From Moringa oleifera (lineage: Eukaryota; Streptophyta; Magnoliopsida; Brassicales; Moringaceae), in the NCBI GenBank assembly GCA_021397835.1, contig JAJFZO010000191.1, positions 5,585,001-5,649,000 on the forward strand: 64,000 nucleotides of DNA, given 5' to 3'. Positions 1 to 11,600 of the stretch are shown piece after piece. Position 1 is the stretch's first letter; each line of letters starts with the position of its first letter. The notes under the pieces were generated by a model. It was not told where the DNA came from and made no database searches. It was given only the letters and a program-made list of their open reading frames with translations. The position numbers were made by a program, and so were the translations under genes.

Positions 1-3000
1 CAGCATTTGCATTTAGTCAATCATCTCTAAGTATATTTACTAGTTCAACATCTTCTAACCTTTGCCATTACCATCTGATCGTTTTGTCTCTTTATTTTTA
101 GCGAAATAAGAAATGTCGATCCTTTTGCAGCTTCAAGTCGCCCTTTCTTCCTTATTTTCATCACATAACACCTCAAATTTGTTATAATCTACAAAGTAGA
201 GTTGATCCTCATTGTTATGGTTATTATAATAGTAAGAAATAAGGCCACAAGTCTTCTTCACCTACACTTCTGCCAAGAAGTTTCTTCCTATTTACTCACG
301 TAGGAGTGTATTTGTAAACATATCTTTCATCAGCATGCTTTAGTGGATAACATATCACTGGATTTATAGCAACTATAATTCATAGTTTGATAGTCTGATT
401 AAATTTGTCTAGGTTCAATATTTAATGTTTCTTAAGGAGGTATTGGTATTGTTGTTTGAGGTTTTCTCCATATAATTGCTCTAATATGTTCCTCGTCTTG
501 ATCTTTTGCAAATATTATTCCTTCATGATAGAATCTTTTAAATCTAGGTTGGTTACTTAAACAGGAATCCTTTTGGCAATCATGGTCAATAGGAATAACA
601 ACCTTTTAATTATTTCATATATAATTAATGCTCTAATCCTTATGCTTTAAATCTTTTGTAATAGTATTAAATTTCAATTACTTGAATATATATATAGTTG
701 TTTCTGACAACAAGATTGAGAACAAAAAGAAGAAAAATCATTAGGCATGGGTGGAATTGATATATTTTCTCCATTAGTCCATGAATAGAAGCAATGAAAA
801 CTCACAATCATTAATCTTAAACATTTTTGAATGATTAGGCAGTACTAGAATTAGAAAATATCATTAGTTTTTTTATAAGTGGAACTGTCTTATAGGTTAG
901 AATAGATAAGACTTGTAATTTTCTTTGTTTATTTGCAAGAGAAGAAATTGATTGCACTTAACAAACTAAAGCAATGAATCTTCTACATATGCATACAAAT
1001 GCACCATCTCGAAGCAATGTTACTCCCATATTTCAAGGATTCTTTTGTATCATTTAGGCTTATCTGTTGAGGGCAATATCCTTTGAATATCATGCATATT
1101 CTAATTTGGTTATTTCTTTTATATAATTTATTGTGTTGACCCTATGTTTTTAGACAATTTTAGTAGTATTATTGTAGACCAGACCCACTATTGTTTGACT
1201 CCCTCATCGATTTCCTTGGAGGTACTACTTTTCAGAACACAAATTAGTATGATCTTATCCTATCTTTACTTAGCATATCGATACCAAATATATTATTTTG
1301 GTTACAAGTAATTCATTATTGTCTTACTGGATCTTGTTTTATAATTCTGTATCTAATTACTAATGCATGTTATAAAAGTGCAATTAATGTATATATGTAA
1401 ACACAGACACCTCATTGTGACAATGTGTCTCCTTACTAAATAAATTTATGAAGCACATAAATTAAAATCTTGAATATTCACAAAATCATTTCAGAATCGC
1501 AATAATGTCTCGATCTCTTTTTCTCAAATATGTTTTGGAAATACCATCCTTTCATATTAATTTATTATCTCTTAGTTTAGAACTTCATTGTTAATTGGAC
1601 TTATATAAGTGAAGGATGCCAATGTATGTAAGTTTGTGAGTTTGGTACCAATGGTGGATTTACCAATGAATTATTCTACGTTATTGCAATGTACTTTCAA
1701 ACATCATTAATCTTACTCATAGGAACAAAGATTTACATGCTAAACAGTTTCTTTAGTAAGTATAGTGAGATGATGTGAGTTAAGATCTAGTACTTGTTTA
1801 CTCTTAATTTGCCACAATTAATGATAGGTCTACTTTTGTTTATCAATGTCACTACTTGCATGTAAAGGCAAAAGTTTTGTACAGGACAAACATTTTGAAA
1901 ATGAGCATTTTTTATAACTGAAACAATAAAATTGATATTCTTTTTGTATCTATGGATGATCAAGATAATCTATCTTTGTGTTGATGGATGATTTGATCAT
2001 TTGTCGTATTAATTGTGTAGAAATCTGAAGATTGAAATTAGAACCCCCAGAGTGAAAGGATCCGTTTTCTTAGCAACAAAGTTTCAACCGATGGGGTTAT
2101 ACTCGAGTCTACTGCATTTCAGGTTAGCATTGATGTCCTCTCTGTAAACAAGAAATTTGAAGTTATATAAATTGAATTTGGAGCCAAATTCAATTGAAAA
2201 AGAAAAGATGATCCAATTAAGATTGAAGGGCCAAATTCCAAGCTAAACATATAGATTTTGGCCCATTTGTCTTTTTCTTTTTCTTGGTCTTGTCTTTTTC
2301 TTGATCATTTTAATTTTTTTTTTAAATTACCATTCTCATTCCCTTATTTAATGCTATACAAAAGAGAAGATATATAGCATTATTATTTTATTATCTTTTA
2401 GTTTAGAATCTTCACTGTTGTTGATGTACAAATATCACCAATGGCAAATCATCCAATTTTTGTAGTATCTGCTTACAAATTTTTGCAGTTTTTGCCAACT
2501 TTTATAAATATACGTATATCAGTATGTCTGTCATATTAATACTGTACTAGCCTTCTACTGTGTGTGTCTTGCAAGAAGAAGTGATTAAGTTAGAGTAAAT
2601 ACATTGGGGAATAGTTTGCACTTTGGATTTTCGTTTCCACGCACCACTATCCCTGCTTCTTTATAACTCTTCATGTTTTAGTTTCAAAGTTGATTTATGG
2701 ATGCAAGTATACAAAATGAAGGGCTATGATATCCTTGATTCTAGACATGGGAATGTTATAAATTTTTTATCCATATACAACTAAAAGAATTAGGAATTTT
2801 GGGTTGGCACAAGTTTCTTAAATAGGTTGTGCTATAGAAGGAAATGTAGTTGGATTGGTTGAACTTTGATGAAAGGAGACTGGAGTCAGAAGAGTAGAAA
2901 TTTCTAGATGGAAGCAATAAAAAGCTTTTGATTTGAAGTGATTTGGCATTATTTTAAGCATTTTGATTTACAATACTACCAAAAGGGTAGGGAGAGGAGG

Positions 3001-3530
3001 AGGGAGAACATCACAAGCAAAACTAACATAATTGATTTAAAAAGGTGGAAGACTTACATTCTAGCCCACACAAACTATCTAGGAAAGCTTGATTTTTATT
3101 TTTTTGGTAAATGTAAGGAGAAACCCACCATGATGGAAGACGACATATTATAAATTAATTTTATTTTATAGTATTAATTTTTATTTAATTTTTTTATATT
3201 TAATAGATTCTAATGCATTAAGTGTTCATAAAGGTGCTTGAACGTTCTTAGGATAAGTATTATTTTTTGTTCTTATGAAATATTTGTATTTCGACATGTT
3301 CTTACATATATATTTTATTTTCAGATCATAAGAACTAATCATAATTTGTTGGAGATTGACAAAATGATATTTTTTGGAGCTAGGGTATTAACTTTTAATT
3401 CTTTAAATTTAAGAGCATTAGTGAACTTTTTATTTGCAATTATATTTTTGTTAAATGACTATTTAACATTTGGATATATTTTGTTATGTAAGAATATAAT
3501 ATAGATAATATTTTAGATATGAATGAGTAT
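1..3530. other. Stretch with no recognised gene
   Basis: I see no gene here. The open frames are short, AT-rich and lack splice or promoter context. A 71-codon frame at 2938-3153 begins at a TTG and has no recognisable domain. Scattered codon-like patches, for example near 1970-2010, are too weak to assign to a transposon family. The last part, from about 3150, grades into the AT-rich repeat block that follows. Confidence 0.5.
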
Positions 3531-3539
3531 ATTTATTTT

Positions 3540-4296
3540 AATTATATTGTGAGTTACAAATTTTAAAATTTTGTACTTTAATTTGTAATTTTTTAAAAAT
3601 AGTGATAATTTATTAATGATAACTAAATAAATTTTTTAGCAATTTTTATTCAATAATTGATAAATAATTAATAATTTACATTCATTTTAATGATAATTAT
3701 TTAATAATCGATATATAAATATTGATAATTATGTTTGTGTTAAATATTAATTGTCGTAACAAATTTATAGTTTAGTTTATATCAATACTTATATTAATAT
3801 CTGATGACAAAAGATTCAAGTATTAATTGTTGTAAAAAAAAAATGTCAACTTACTTTTAACAACACTTGTTTACTTAATAATTATCTTTAAATATATAAA
3901 AATTTAGCAATAATTATTAATTATCGCTAAATGTATAAACATTTAACAGTAATTGTTAATTACTATTAAATACCTAAACATTTAAAAATAATTATTAATT
4001 GACATTAAATACATAAGCAAATAAAACAAAAGTCAATTCTAATTATTATTTGCTTAAATAATTATCACAAATAAAATAAATGTCAATATACTTTTAACGA
4101 TATTTATTAATTATTACTAATAATTATCAATAAAAATATAAATTTTTAATAATTATTATTTTATATCTTTACTAATTATTATGACAATTATCGTTATAAA
4201 ATTTTTTTTATCAAGTTAGGTAAGCTTTTGGCTAATTATCGATAAATATCTTATTGAGAATTATAATTATCCCTAAAACTTTTTTATGTTGCAGTG
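3540..4296. mobile_element. AT-rich block ending in a CACTG-type terminus (candidate CACTA-like element end)
   Basis: The block is built from recurring short words such as ATAATTATTAATTATC in both orientations. It stops abruptly at 4296. Read from the minus strand its end begins CACTGCAACATAAAAAAG, which is the form expected of a CACTA-superfamily terminal inverted repeat with subterminal repeats. Established knowledge: CACTA elements have CACTA/CACTG ends and arrays of short subterminal repeats. I did not find the partner terminus or a 3-bp target duplication, so this may be only one end of a larger or broken element. Confidence 0.4.
3890..4006. repeat. Three tandem copies of a 39-bp unit
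   Basis: Units lie at 3890-3928, 3929-3967 and 3968-4006. Each starts AAAT and contains TAATTRTTAATT followed by a CT or TT ending. A partial fourth copy starts at 4007. The copies are diverged. They lie inside the AT-rich block that ends in the CACTG terminus and may be its subterminal repeats. Confidence 0.7.
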
Positions 4297-4429
4297 TACT
4301 TGGTTGTACTCCACCAGCATTTCAGTGATATTATTCTAATTAGTAATCATTTCTATCTTTCTATTTAAGCAATTAGATTTGATTTTTGAAATCTCGTGCT
4401 TTGTTCTTTTGGGGTGCGTGGGCGCAACA

Positions 4430-4870
4430 ATAAAAGGAATTTTTGTCGTGATCATACGAATTGAACTGAGGAAAGGGGGATGTTACCTTTTGCAGGAAAA
4501 TTTCTGCAATGAAAGGGTATTTGATATAGAAGTGATTGTGTTAATAAACTGATTTTTTTTGGTTCAAGGATCGAGTCATAGGGGGAGCCATAGCTGTTGT
4601 TTGGCTAATTTTTCACGAACGATATCAATTTTGCTGCCAAAAGCTAGTAAATGGGCGAATGGAATCTGGGCAGTAGGTGAATTTGATAGCGTAATAATCA
4701 AATTGAATGAACGTCCTGAGTATTTACAGACGCAAGATGGCCCTTCTTGACGTGACGACTCCTTGAATTGCATAGAAAACGCCCTTTCTCTCCTCGATCT
4801 CTGGGTTTTATTGAGAGAGGTCATGAGCTTGCTGTAGCGAGGGAACTACACAAGCTTCCCAGTGTGTTCG
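4430..4870. other. GC-richer island, unassigned, possibly a degenerate exon
   Basis: Base composition here is clearly richer in G and C than in the flanks. Short open frames overlap on both strands (4559-4750 plus, 4576-4824 minus). A further plus frame encodes ERGHELAVARELHKLPSVFG around 4810-4870. No single frame stays open and I do not recognise a protein family. It may be the remains of a gene or of an organelle-derived or transposon insertion. Confidence 0.3.
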
Positions 4871-5384
4871 GTAATTTTCGCAGCTTAATCTTTCATGTTG
4901 GGCTGTTGCTTATGTGATGCTGAGCTAGCTGGTTATATTTAGGCTTAGGATAATGTGAAATTTAAGCAGCTTTTTTGTTATATAATGTTTAAGCTTCAAG
5001 ATCATAATATTTTTCATAATAAAAAAGGTACATATCGCATATTATATGCCACTTTATACAAAAGCAAAGTGGAAAAATGTACTCTTTAATCACAACATGT
5101 TATAGGTAATAATATAAGATTATCAACAGTTTAAATAATTCCATTTTACAACATATTTATCCTATGAATGTTGAATCATTACTCTGCTTCAAGCGTCTTA
5201 TTGAAAGGAAATTATTTATATTCTACAAAGAGAAAGATCTTCCGTCATTCACCTTTCATGAGATTATGGAATCAAGATTTCTTTTTTTTGGCTGATTTTA
5301 TTCTTGTTGATTTTTTAAAAAATAAATAAATAAAATAAAATAAATACATATCCATTTTCTTTGTTCAATTGTTACATGTTTCTT

Positions 5385-5405
5385 AAAAAAAAAAAAAAAA
5401 AAAAA
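5385..5405. repeat. Poly(A) tract, 21 bp
   Basis: An uninterrupted run of 21 A residues, preceded by AT-rich simple sequence. It could be a retroposed tail or simple slippage; no retroposon body is recognisable next to it. Confidence 0.8.
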
Positions 5406-5757
5406 GAGAGATTGGTGAAAATGCTGTACTTAATCTTTACTGCTGATGCTACAATCTGCATGAAATAAAAAGAAATGGAATGAAATGTAATAAAAGCCTG
5501 CCAAAATATAGAGTAAATTCAAATGATTAATTATATTGAAAGAAATAAAATCTAAGTTGATATCACTTATCTTTGCCTTAACAAACTTAAGAAATAAGCT
5601 ATCAGGAAAGATCCAAGGAAAGAAAGAGACAAGACTTCGCAACAAGAATTCAAATGATTAGATGATTTTTTCAACGTCAACATTCTTTTCATGAGGATAT
5701 AATTCAATTTTCAAGAAACTTATTTTCTTCCAATAAGTAGATTCGAAATTAAGTTAA

Positions 5758-5984
5758 GGATACAAGTCTTGGATAAGAATCTACAAGGTACTAGAATGCT
5801 CTTGTTGACGATCCTTTACTCCGACAGCATCTAGGGTTTTTCGAACAATGTAATATCTTACTCCGGGTAAGTCCTTAACCCTTTCTTTTCTTACTAAGAC
5901 TACAAAATGTTTTTGTGAATTATGATCAATACCAAGTATATAAGCAGTGACTTCAAATCCAGAGATTAATCGTACTGTGGCAAC
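5758..5984 (-). pseudogene. rps12: Nuclear plastid insertion: rps12 exon 2 fragment with start of its intron
   Basis: On the minus strand, 5984-5801 encodes a recognisable stretch of chloroplast ribosomal protein S12, including [27 protein letters not shown] and [12 protein letters not shown]. The adjoining 5800-5758 matches what I recall of the start of the plastid rps12 intron (GTAGATTCTTATCCAAGACTTG). Several conserved residues are changed, for example the GGR before VKDLPG has become KER. There is no start codon and no exon 1 or exon 3. The match ends abruptly at about 5984. It is best read as an old nuclear integrant of plastid DNA and not as a working gene. Confidence 0.85.
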
Positions 5985-6189
5985 AGCGTTTTTTAATCTT
6001 CAAAAGGAAAGGCGTAACTCAAGACATTTCTTGTGTCTTCGTTATATCCCTCCGAGGGAAAACCACTAGCCTTCTATTCATTGCCACCCTGCAGCTCTTA
6101 CTGATTCATGTTCTCGATTTATTTTTATCCCTCCGGTCGTACACCTCCCAAGCAGAGAACTGATCCAAGCAACTGATAAGGTTGCTCAT

Positions 6190-6380
6190 CAGTGATCCCA
6201 CGATCAACTTCCTTCCTGTTGCCAGCTTCATGCGAACTGAGGATTGGCATGAATTGACAATGGGATTTCATTTGGCACATATGACCCTCCTCCTTTATCC
6301 GGGCTTGGGACCGGCTGTGCCAAGATATGACACTGACCTAGGCACAGGCGGAGTTGCATGTTGTGGCATAGCCACTATCA
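6190..6380 (-). mobile_element. Possible LINE 5'-leader fragment
   Basis: The minus strand contains the phrase GCCGGTCCCAAGCCCGG followed by ATAAAGGAGGAGGGT. I associate this with the leader region of plant non-LTR retrotransposons. No endonuclease or reverse transcriptase frame follows. The plus-strand 71-codon frame over the same bases shows no domain. The family assignment rests on memory of the phrase alone. Confidence 0.35.
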
Positions 6381-6486
6381 ATTCATTTTTAACATGATTA
6401 ATTCAACGCAACGTGTTTTAAGATTTTAACCGGACCATCCTAGATGGTTATGGTGACATTCATCAGTGAGATAAACCATGGAAGCT

Positions 6487-6554
6487 AACAGGGCCTGCTA
6501 CAGTGATACCCTAAAGGGTGTCAGTGTCAGGGCGTCAGTGTAGCAGGCCCTGTT
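6487..6554. repeat. 68-bp perfect-arm hairpin
   Basis: Arms of 16 bp, AACAGGGCCTGCTACA at 6487-6502 and its exact reverse complement at 6539-6554, enclose a 36-bp loop. Pairing continues imperfectly for about 8 more bases into the loop. It sits just 3' of the minus-strand membrane-protein gene (stop at 6574). It could therefore form in that transcript's 3' end, or be a tiny foldback element. Confidence 0.75.
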
Positions 6555-6573
6555 AAATCATCTGAAATTAATT

Positions 6574-7185
6574 TTACCTAATGAAGGATAGGGAAAAGGC
6601 TACCAAGAGAAAAGCACAAGCCAGCCAACCTATCCAGCACATTAGGCTCCCTGGAAGGAAAATGCCCGCCATTGCAAAGAACCCCATTGCGGCAGAGAGC
6701 GATCCTATGTTCTCAAGCACACTGGACATCCTCGTATGAACGTGTCTTAAGAAAATTCCACTGAACGATGCTGCGAAAGCAATAACCATGGAAGCTTTGA
6801 CTATATTCTGACTGACAAAGTGAGTATGGCCCAGGGAAGGTGCCAGAGCCAAGGCAGCAGCCACTTGGAAAGTCAGGCTGATATTCGTCTTGCCAAGACT
6901 AGCGCGAGTTCTGCGTTGGTAACTTTGGATTTCCATATCAAAACAATGGACATCAAGTGACTGAGAGTTCCATTGTTGAAACAACCTCTGTTGAAGAAGC
7001 GAATTGTATCTTATTCTGGTAATGGAATATGGGGCTGGTAAAGCTTGCGTTGTAGGTAAAGTAAGGGATGTATCATCTGTTGAAGGCCTAAACAGCGATA
7101 TAATCAAACGAACAGCCCGTCTAATTAATTTAAGAAAGGAAGATGATGGATCATCTTGCCAACCTTGGGGTGTTTGAGAGGCCAT
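6574..7185 (-). CDS. Uncharacterised four-pass membrane protein, 203 aa
   Basis: A single uninterrupted frame of 203 codons. I chose the ATG at 7185 (MASQTP) over one 15 bases upstream because it sits in a strong plant context, ACCATGGCC. A TATA box lies about 65 bp upstream. The first ~90 residues are polar, with a basic patch and a Ser/Thr/Pro-rich stretch. The second half has four hydrophobic segments, at about residues 98-117, 125-146, 158-177 and 181-201, with short loops, and the protein ends right after the last one. I recognise no named domain. It is divergent from the smaller membrane-protein gene at 8174, about 1 kb away, and the two share a general hydrophobic C-terminal layout. 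There is no intron. Expression looks plausible but is not proven by sequence. Confidence 0.75.
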   Translation of the reverse strand: MASQTPQGWQDDPSSSFLKLIRRAVRLIISLFRPSTDDTSLTLPTTQALPAPYSITRIRYNSLLQQRLFQQWNSQSLDVHCFDMEIQSYQRRTRASLGKTNISLTFQVAAALALAPSLGHTHFVSQNIVKASMVIAFAASFSGIFLRHVHTRMSSVLENIGSLSAAMGFFAMAGIFLPGSLMCWIGWLACAFLLVAFSLSFIR

Positions 7186-7247
7186 GGTAAAAACAAACAA
7201 AATTAAACACGCTTCCCCCCGTAACTTTCAAGTTCCGTGACATTTCC

Positions 7248-7254
7248 ATATATA
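7248..7254 (-). promoter_or_regulatory. TATA box of the 203-aa membrane-protein gene
   Basis: The minus strand reads TTGCTATATATGG, a good plant TATA box, 63-69 bp upstream of the chosen ATG. This would leave a 5' leader of roughly 30-35 bases. Confidence 0.6.
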
Positions 7255-8136
7255 TAGCAAGGTGAGGAAAATTCGAGAATGACAGGTTTTGACTACTCCC
7301 TCTGAAGCTTTGTCGAAGTTGCTAAGCAGGTGCAAAGAAATGATTGAAGGACTCTAAATTACCAACATGCATTGCTTGAACCTTGGGTTTGGATGGTGAC
7401 CCACCATTGTCTAGGGATGTTGGATGCTTTTTGTGGCACAAATGGTTATGTATTTCCAATATTGATAAGGTTAATATCTAGAGACTAAAATGGATAAAAT
7501 ATATGTAAAAGGCTCAATAAGATTTAGAATTAATGACAAAAATTCAAGTATGATTTAACTCTAATTTAATGAACATTTTGAGATTATCAAATTTTTATAA
7601 AGTTTAGATATTGGTTGAAGTTTATCGAAACAAGAACACTTAAGATTTGATTAATCATTCAGTGACTACTGGAACCATGTCACGACAAGCAGGGTGTGAA
7701 AGCTCTCAATTTTTTCCACCTCGTCAATAGATAGTCAAAAAGACCATCTGACTCCATGGGTCCAACAAGGTATCCTTTCTCTTTTTCTTTGCTTCTTTTA
7801 CTTTTATCATAATGCAGTATTCAAATTTTTGTTTGAAGCTTGGGATTTTACATGTTCACATGTCTCAATTGCAATCGTTGGATCTCATTATATTTTCGTT
7901 GAGTTTATGCTAAATCCAAACAGATTCCAAACCAAAGCTTTCGTGGGTCAAAAAGTAAAGATAAGTCGTCTCTCTCTTCTTTCATCTTTTACTTTTCCCT
8001 GTTGCTTGCTTTGGCTTTAGGGCCGTAGTCCAGAATATTCATGTTGCTTGTGGAGAACGCAACACAAATTAGTTGTATTTCTTCGCGATGAGTTTCCTGG
8101 AAGCGGCAGCCTCAAGAAAGGAATCTGTTTCCTCAC

Positions 8137-8144
8137 TATAAATA
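8137..8144 (+). promoter_or_regulatory. TATA box of the 140-aa membrane-protein gene
   Basis: CACTATAAATATG is a consensus TATAAATA box. It lies only about 30 bp before the annotated ATG at 8174, so either the leader is extremely short or translation starts at the next ATG (8234). Confidence 0.6.
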
Positions 8145-8173
8145 TGTACTAAAGTTACATAGTTGCCCTATCT

Positions 8174-8596
8174 ATGTCTCCTGAGTTTCTTCGGAACCAT
8201 TGCTCGGTTTCCTCTCGACAACATGTGGGAGGGATGGTATCAGTAGGTTTATTAGACTCCCCTCACCATGTCACTGCCGAAGATGTGCCGACGATCCAAG
8301 CCACTGCCTTGGAGTCTATCTTGTTTGTCTCAGTCACGATAGTTACCATTCTCATCCTAATCCCCCATGAATACGTTGATGGGAATCCAGTTCCGATCAT
8401 CGTCTTTAAGGGCCTTGCGTCGATCTTTCATGCCTTCATAGTGTCCATTGTGTTTGCATTTGTAGGTGCATTTTGTGCATTACTAGTTTCTCACAAGCCA
8501 ACCATTGCCAGGTATTGCGGGTATTCTTCTATGGTTTCCATGGCCTCAGCTGTTGCTTTACTGGTATGGGCTTTGTCTTGGAGGAGTGTGATCTAG
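8174..8596 (+). CDS. Uncharacterised small multi-pass membrane protein, 140 aa
   Basis: An intronless frame of 140 codons. The N-terminal ~45 residues are polar. They are followed by hydrophobic segments at about residues 46-64 (ESILFVSVTIVTILILI), 75-105 (probably two helices or one long re-entrant segment) and 117-136, and the chain ends WRSVI. Met21 (8234) is a possible alternative start because the TATA box is very close to Met1. I recognise no domain. It is transcribed away from the 203-aa membrane protein, and the tails of both contain the same succession of helices, a short loop with a basic or aromatic residue, and a final helix. They may be distant paralogues. AATAAG-like signals follow the stop. 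Confidence 0.7.
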   Translation: MSPEFLRNHCSVSSRQHVGGMVSVGLLDSPHHVTAEDVPTIQATALESILFVSVTIVTILILIPHEYVDGNPVPIIVFKGLASIFHAFIVSIVFAFVGAFCALLVSHKPTIARYCGYSSMVSMASAVALLVWALSWRSVI

Positions 8597-8699
8597 AGCA
8601 GTGTCTTGTATGTCAAACACTATCATAATGCCCCTTTCATGTTTCATGTCTTCTTCGAGGAGATGAAACAAGGATTGTAAGGGGCACTAGCATGTAGTA

Positions 8700-11600
8700 C
8701 TATATATGTCTGCTTATTTTATCCAAATAAGAGGTTCTGAGTCCCAACATTTTCAAGTACATCTGAAGTACTTTTCTGTTTATATATTGAGAGACGATGT
8801 GAACCATGGAATTGCCCTTGCATTATTTGCGCAAATTTAGTCGATTATGCTTTAATAAGAGAAGCCGATGTACAGTGACTGTAGACAGACTTATGACTAG
8901 AGCATCTTAATGTTGCTCGGGATGATTTAGGGTCCAAAGCAAGCTCGAGGAATAAACAATATTAATGGGATAATTTTTGTTCAAGCTTTGATTTTAAGAT
9001 TCCTATAAATTAAGGAAGATAGAAAATCCAACAAATAATTTTCTGGTGAATCTCTTCATTGGGGGAAAGCCCTCTACTGGTTTCCTTTTTTCCTTGTCTT
9101 TTTACCTTTCTCAAGAACCAAAAAATCCTGTGACGTTTGATCTTATAATCTATTTAGACTCTTGGGCTCTGCCTTAAGTATTTTTTTTTTATTCGTAATT
9201 TGGGCTGCCCCTTCCTGAGAAATATAAACCAAAATTCTTGATTTTTCTATTTAATTCAGTTGAAATGTTACCTCTTATGGATCTTAATCTTACCAAAAAA
9301 CAATATAGCCTCAAAGATTAGGAAAAAAAAAAAAAAAACCAGCATGTACTTGAGCAGAAGGACTAAACGGTTATGGTTATCAGTTCACTCTGCTTATTCC
9401 TTTGGCTGCTGTGTCTAAGTTTCTGCTTGCATCAATAGCCAATCTCACGTAGATGAAACAGTGTATCGACAAGGATGCTATATATATATATATATTTCAA
9501 ATATAGTAGAGTTTATTGTTTTCTTTGTTTAATGGACGAGTAGAAAAAGAATTATATGTAGCATGCTTTGCATTTAATTTTAAAACAAAAATTTTATAAA
9601 TATCATCTTATGCTAATAATTCAATTAACGTGGTAGATTTAGATCATATAGAAGATGTTAATTTTTTTTTTAAAAAATATTAGAGTTGAAATTAGTAAAG
9701 TAATTGAAACAGTAAAAAAAAAAAAGTTAAGGGGCGACAATATTTCACATAACCCAAAAGATAAGATGGTATCGGGAAGCATGCAAGTGTAATTATTATA
9801 ATCGGATTTATGGTATGTAAAGTAAAGGTGATACCAATTTGCATAGTCTATGTGTTTGATGAAGGATGTCCAAAATATTAAACAAAAGGAAGTAAGTCAA
9901 AAATTATTTTAAGCTTCAAACATGCATGACAGTTCAAAACACATGATAATAGTTTTTTACTAAAAATGTGATCAAGTTTCGAGAAGGGATTTATGTCTAT
10001 TACTCATTGCTTATAAGTGTTGGCAATTTGAATATCAAATCTTTAGTTTATGGATTTTAATTTTAATTTTTAAAACTTAAAAAATAACAATAATTAATAT
10101 AAAAATAAACTAAATAATTATAAGAATTTATAATTTACAGTGGTTCACCATCAATTAAGAGTTATATCTATCTTGTAACGATTAAAGAATTTTTTTTACT
10201 ATAAAAAATAAATTACAAAAGAAACAACCTGTTATATATATATATATGAAAATCTTTCATTTATATAATAAAACCTAGACCTAATAATATATATTGAAAC
10301 CCTAAAATACTTTTTTATATAAATTGGTCTTCGCACATACTTAACAATCTTTTACTTGAAGTTTAATTTGTTATTTTAATTATTTTTTTCACTTTCAATA
10401 AACATAACTCCTCAATTAGCAACTAAGAAATATATCTTGCTATATTTATATACAACTTTAATTTCTTAAAACAATTATAATATTTAAAAAATTTATATTT
10501 TTTTGATAATTGTCATTAAAACTTCTCTCTTTTAATATAGAATTCATTTCATATTGATTTGAAACCTCTCAATATCTTTAATTTCAAATATTCTGTTTAA
10601 AAGAAAATGGGCAGTTACATGTGCTTGTCTGCAGTCATTTTTAAATTCTTTCAGCTGTTATACACTTTCCTGTGAGAGACTATGACACTGTTTGATCAAG
10701 TGTCCATTTCACCAAGTGAATATATCTCTTTTGTTGGACACCTTTTATTGGTTAACTTATTAACAAGAAAATATAAGTTTATTCGCTGTTTTTATTTTTT
10801 TCTTTTTCAAACCAGGATATATAAGTTAACATTACAGGTAAATATATGTTCTTTTATTTTGAAATTAGATATATATTAAAAAAATTGAATTTTAAGTAAA
10901 TTTTAATTTAAAGTTAAGCATTTGAATTTTCAATTTGAGTTAATTTAAATTTTATTTAAAAAATTAAAAATTAAAAATATTCAAATTAAACATCTTATTG
11001 CTTTTAATTTAAGTTAATTTAAATTTTATTAAAAATTTAAAAATTTAAAAATGTTCAAATTGAACATCTTGTAAAAATAAATTTTGATTTAAAATTTTAT
11101 ATAAATGTAAAGACATGTTCAGACTTTTCAAAATTTTTAAATTTTTTAAATATATTTTTTAAAATTTTACATATCAAAGTCACATAAAAATCGTGAATCG
11201 AAACTAGTTCTAATTTAAACGATGAATTTAAAAAAATTGTAAAATTTATTTAAATTTATTTAAATATTTAAAAAATAAAAATATTATTAATTGTTTATAA
11301 TAGTTTGAGCCAAAATTCAAATTCAACTAAACTGCAATTTAAATGTATAATTAAAATAATAATGCTTAAATTAAAAATTCAGATGAAATTAGTTTTTATT
11401 TATACACCTTGAAATAATTATGGGATCACAAAATAATTCTAGTTTAAAATGAATTTTAAAATTAACTAGCCAGCATCAACTTAGAAGTTCACAGAACTGT
11501 GATCAATTAAGTTCAATCATATGAATTAAGGCTGATTTTGGCTGGAGATTTGTTGATTGAAATCAAATTGATCAAAAATTCGACTCAATCCGATGTATTG

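Noticed and set aside
1970..2020. Possible copia-type reverse transcriptase box (VLMDDLII)
   Set aside because: Only a few residues match and no other RT motif lies within several hundred bases.
5430..5645. A 71-codon minus frame next to the plastid insertion
   Set aside because: It does not correspond to any rps12, rps7 or ndhB coding sequence and lies outside the recognisable plastid match.
7829..8020. A 63-codon plus frame between the two membrane-protein genes
   Set aside because: Begins at a TTG, lies upstream of the TATA box of the 8174 gene and has no recognisable features.
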